Positions 5,290 through 5,851 of a stretch of DNA of 5,851 bases are shown piece after piece. This stretch comes from Candidatus Lloydbacteria bacterium RIFCSPLOWO2_02_FULL_54_12 (GTDB lineage: Bacteria > Patescibacteriota > Minisyncoccia > Phycocordibacterales > UBA6899): positions 7,642 through 13,492 of the forward strand of contig MHLS01000028.1 in NCBI GenBank assembly GCA_001819095.1. The letters run 5' to 3'. A program made the translations under genes and the position numbers. The notes beneath the pieces are model-generated. The model worked only from the letters and a program-made list of their open reading frames with translations, was not told the origin of the DNA and did not search any database. Every line of letters begins with the position of its first letter. Within the stretch, counting starts at the first letter, position 1.

Positions 5290-5851
5290 ATGGTTGGGCG
5301 ATTATTGCGCGTCTTTAATAGAGAATGGAGCGGCCTTCACGAGGCCGCCTTTCTCTTGGCGGGTACGGCGATCCTTTCCCAAGTACTCGGACTTCTCCGC
5401 GACCGCATGCTTGCGGCGAACTTCGGCGCCGGAGTGACACTTGATGTCTATTATGCGGCATTTCGCGTTCCGGATCTCCTGTATGCCTCACTTGCATCGT
5501 TCGTTGCAGTGACCGTCCTCATCCCGTTCCTTTTGGAAAGGATGGACGGGAAAAATGAAGAGCGGGTGGCACGTTTTGTCGACTCCGTTTTCAGCGCCTT
5601 TGTCCTTCTGATGGCCGTTGGATGTTCCGCGGCATTCCTCCTCATGCCCCGCCTTGCGGCGCTTATTGTGCCGGGTTTTTCGTCGGAAGCCCAAGAAGAA
5701 TTCATCACCCTTTCCCGCATCCTTCTGCTCTCCCCGCTCCTTCTCGGCGTTTCGAATCTTTTCGGCGCAGTGACGCAGTCGCTCAACCGGTTCTTCGTCT
5801 TTGCGGCGGGCCCCATCCTCTACAATGTCGGCATTATTATCGGGATATTCT
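5290..5851 (+). CDS. murJ: MurJ/MviN-family lipid II flippase, 3'-truncated by window edge
   Basis: MurJ moves the peptidoglycan precursor lipid II across the cytoplasmic membrane. The 187 visible codons align with the N-terminal third of the family. The first helix carries LSQVLGLLRDR (29-39), then FGAG (45-48), Asp52, and the AFRVPDLL signature (57-64). Further membrane segments are at about 71-84, 97-119 and 137-155, with the next pair running to the edge. Arg37 and Asp52 correspond to E. coli Arg24 and Asp39. By my alignment, Arg18, Arg52 and Glu57 of E. coli are replaced here by Gln31, Tyr65 and Ser70. The ATG has only a weak GGGA ten bases upstream. The frame is open back to a TGA at 5218-5220, and a strong AAGGAGG overlaps the end of the previous gene. 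No terminator separates the two genes, so co-transcription is likely. Confidence 0.88.
   Translation, partial: MVGRLLRVFNREWSGLHEAAFLLAGTAILSQVLGLLRDRMLAANFGAGVTLDVYYAAFRVPDLLYASLASFVAVTVLIPFLLERMDGKNEERVARFVDSVFSAFVLLMAVGCSAAFLLMPRLAALIVPGFSSEAQEEFITLSRILLLSPLLLGVSNLFGAVTQSLNRFFVFAAGPILYNVGIIIGIF

Overview
The window looks like chromosomal DNA from a bacterium of the Candidate Phyla Radiation (Patescibacteria, probably a Parcubacteria-type lineage). This is inference, not proof. It rests on the mix of divergent membrane proteins, the weak Shine-Dalgarno sites, and a Wzy-like polytopic protein fused to a long TPR tail beside a divergent murJ. GC content is moderate (mid-50s percent by eye). 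No tRNA, rRNA, transposase, CRISPR array or phage gene was recognised.

Layout. At the left edge is the 3' part of a plus-strand rhomboid protease gene (to 409), followed by a perfect 11-bp terminator. Two minus-strand genes converge on it: a 112-residue unrecognised membrane protein (527-865) and a cupin-fold protein (991-1503). Each has its own minus-strand terminator with a CCCCGC core. Upstream of the cupin gene, 1507-1621 is filled by five consecutive perfect or near-perfect hairpins. This is the least explained part of the window. At 1758-2408 a plus-strand gene encodes a YdjM/DUF457-type membrane protein, closed by two tandem terminators. About 270 bases without a convincing gene follow; they hold a good extended -10 promoter (2636-2644) and a roughly 108-nt untranslated leader. 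From there run the 826-residue Wzy/O-antigen-ligase-like TPR protein (2759-5239) and, 50 nt later, the start of murJ (5290 to the right edge).

Function. The right half is a cell-envelope module. MurJ-family proteins flip lipid-linked envelope precursors, and Wzy/WaaL-like proteins polymerise or transfer lipid-linked glycans. The two genes are probably co-transcribed, because the promoter lies before the first and no terminator is visible between them. The left half is three unrelated transcription units separated by clear terminators.

I found no complete new system. The best leads are the hairpin array at 1507-1621, the substituted cavity residues in MurJ, the missing ligase-type histidine motif in the Wzy-like protein, and an orphan strong Shine-Dalgarno between the last two genes.
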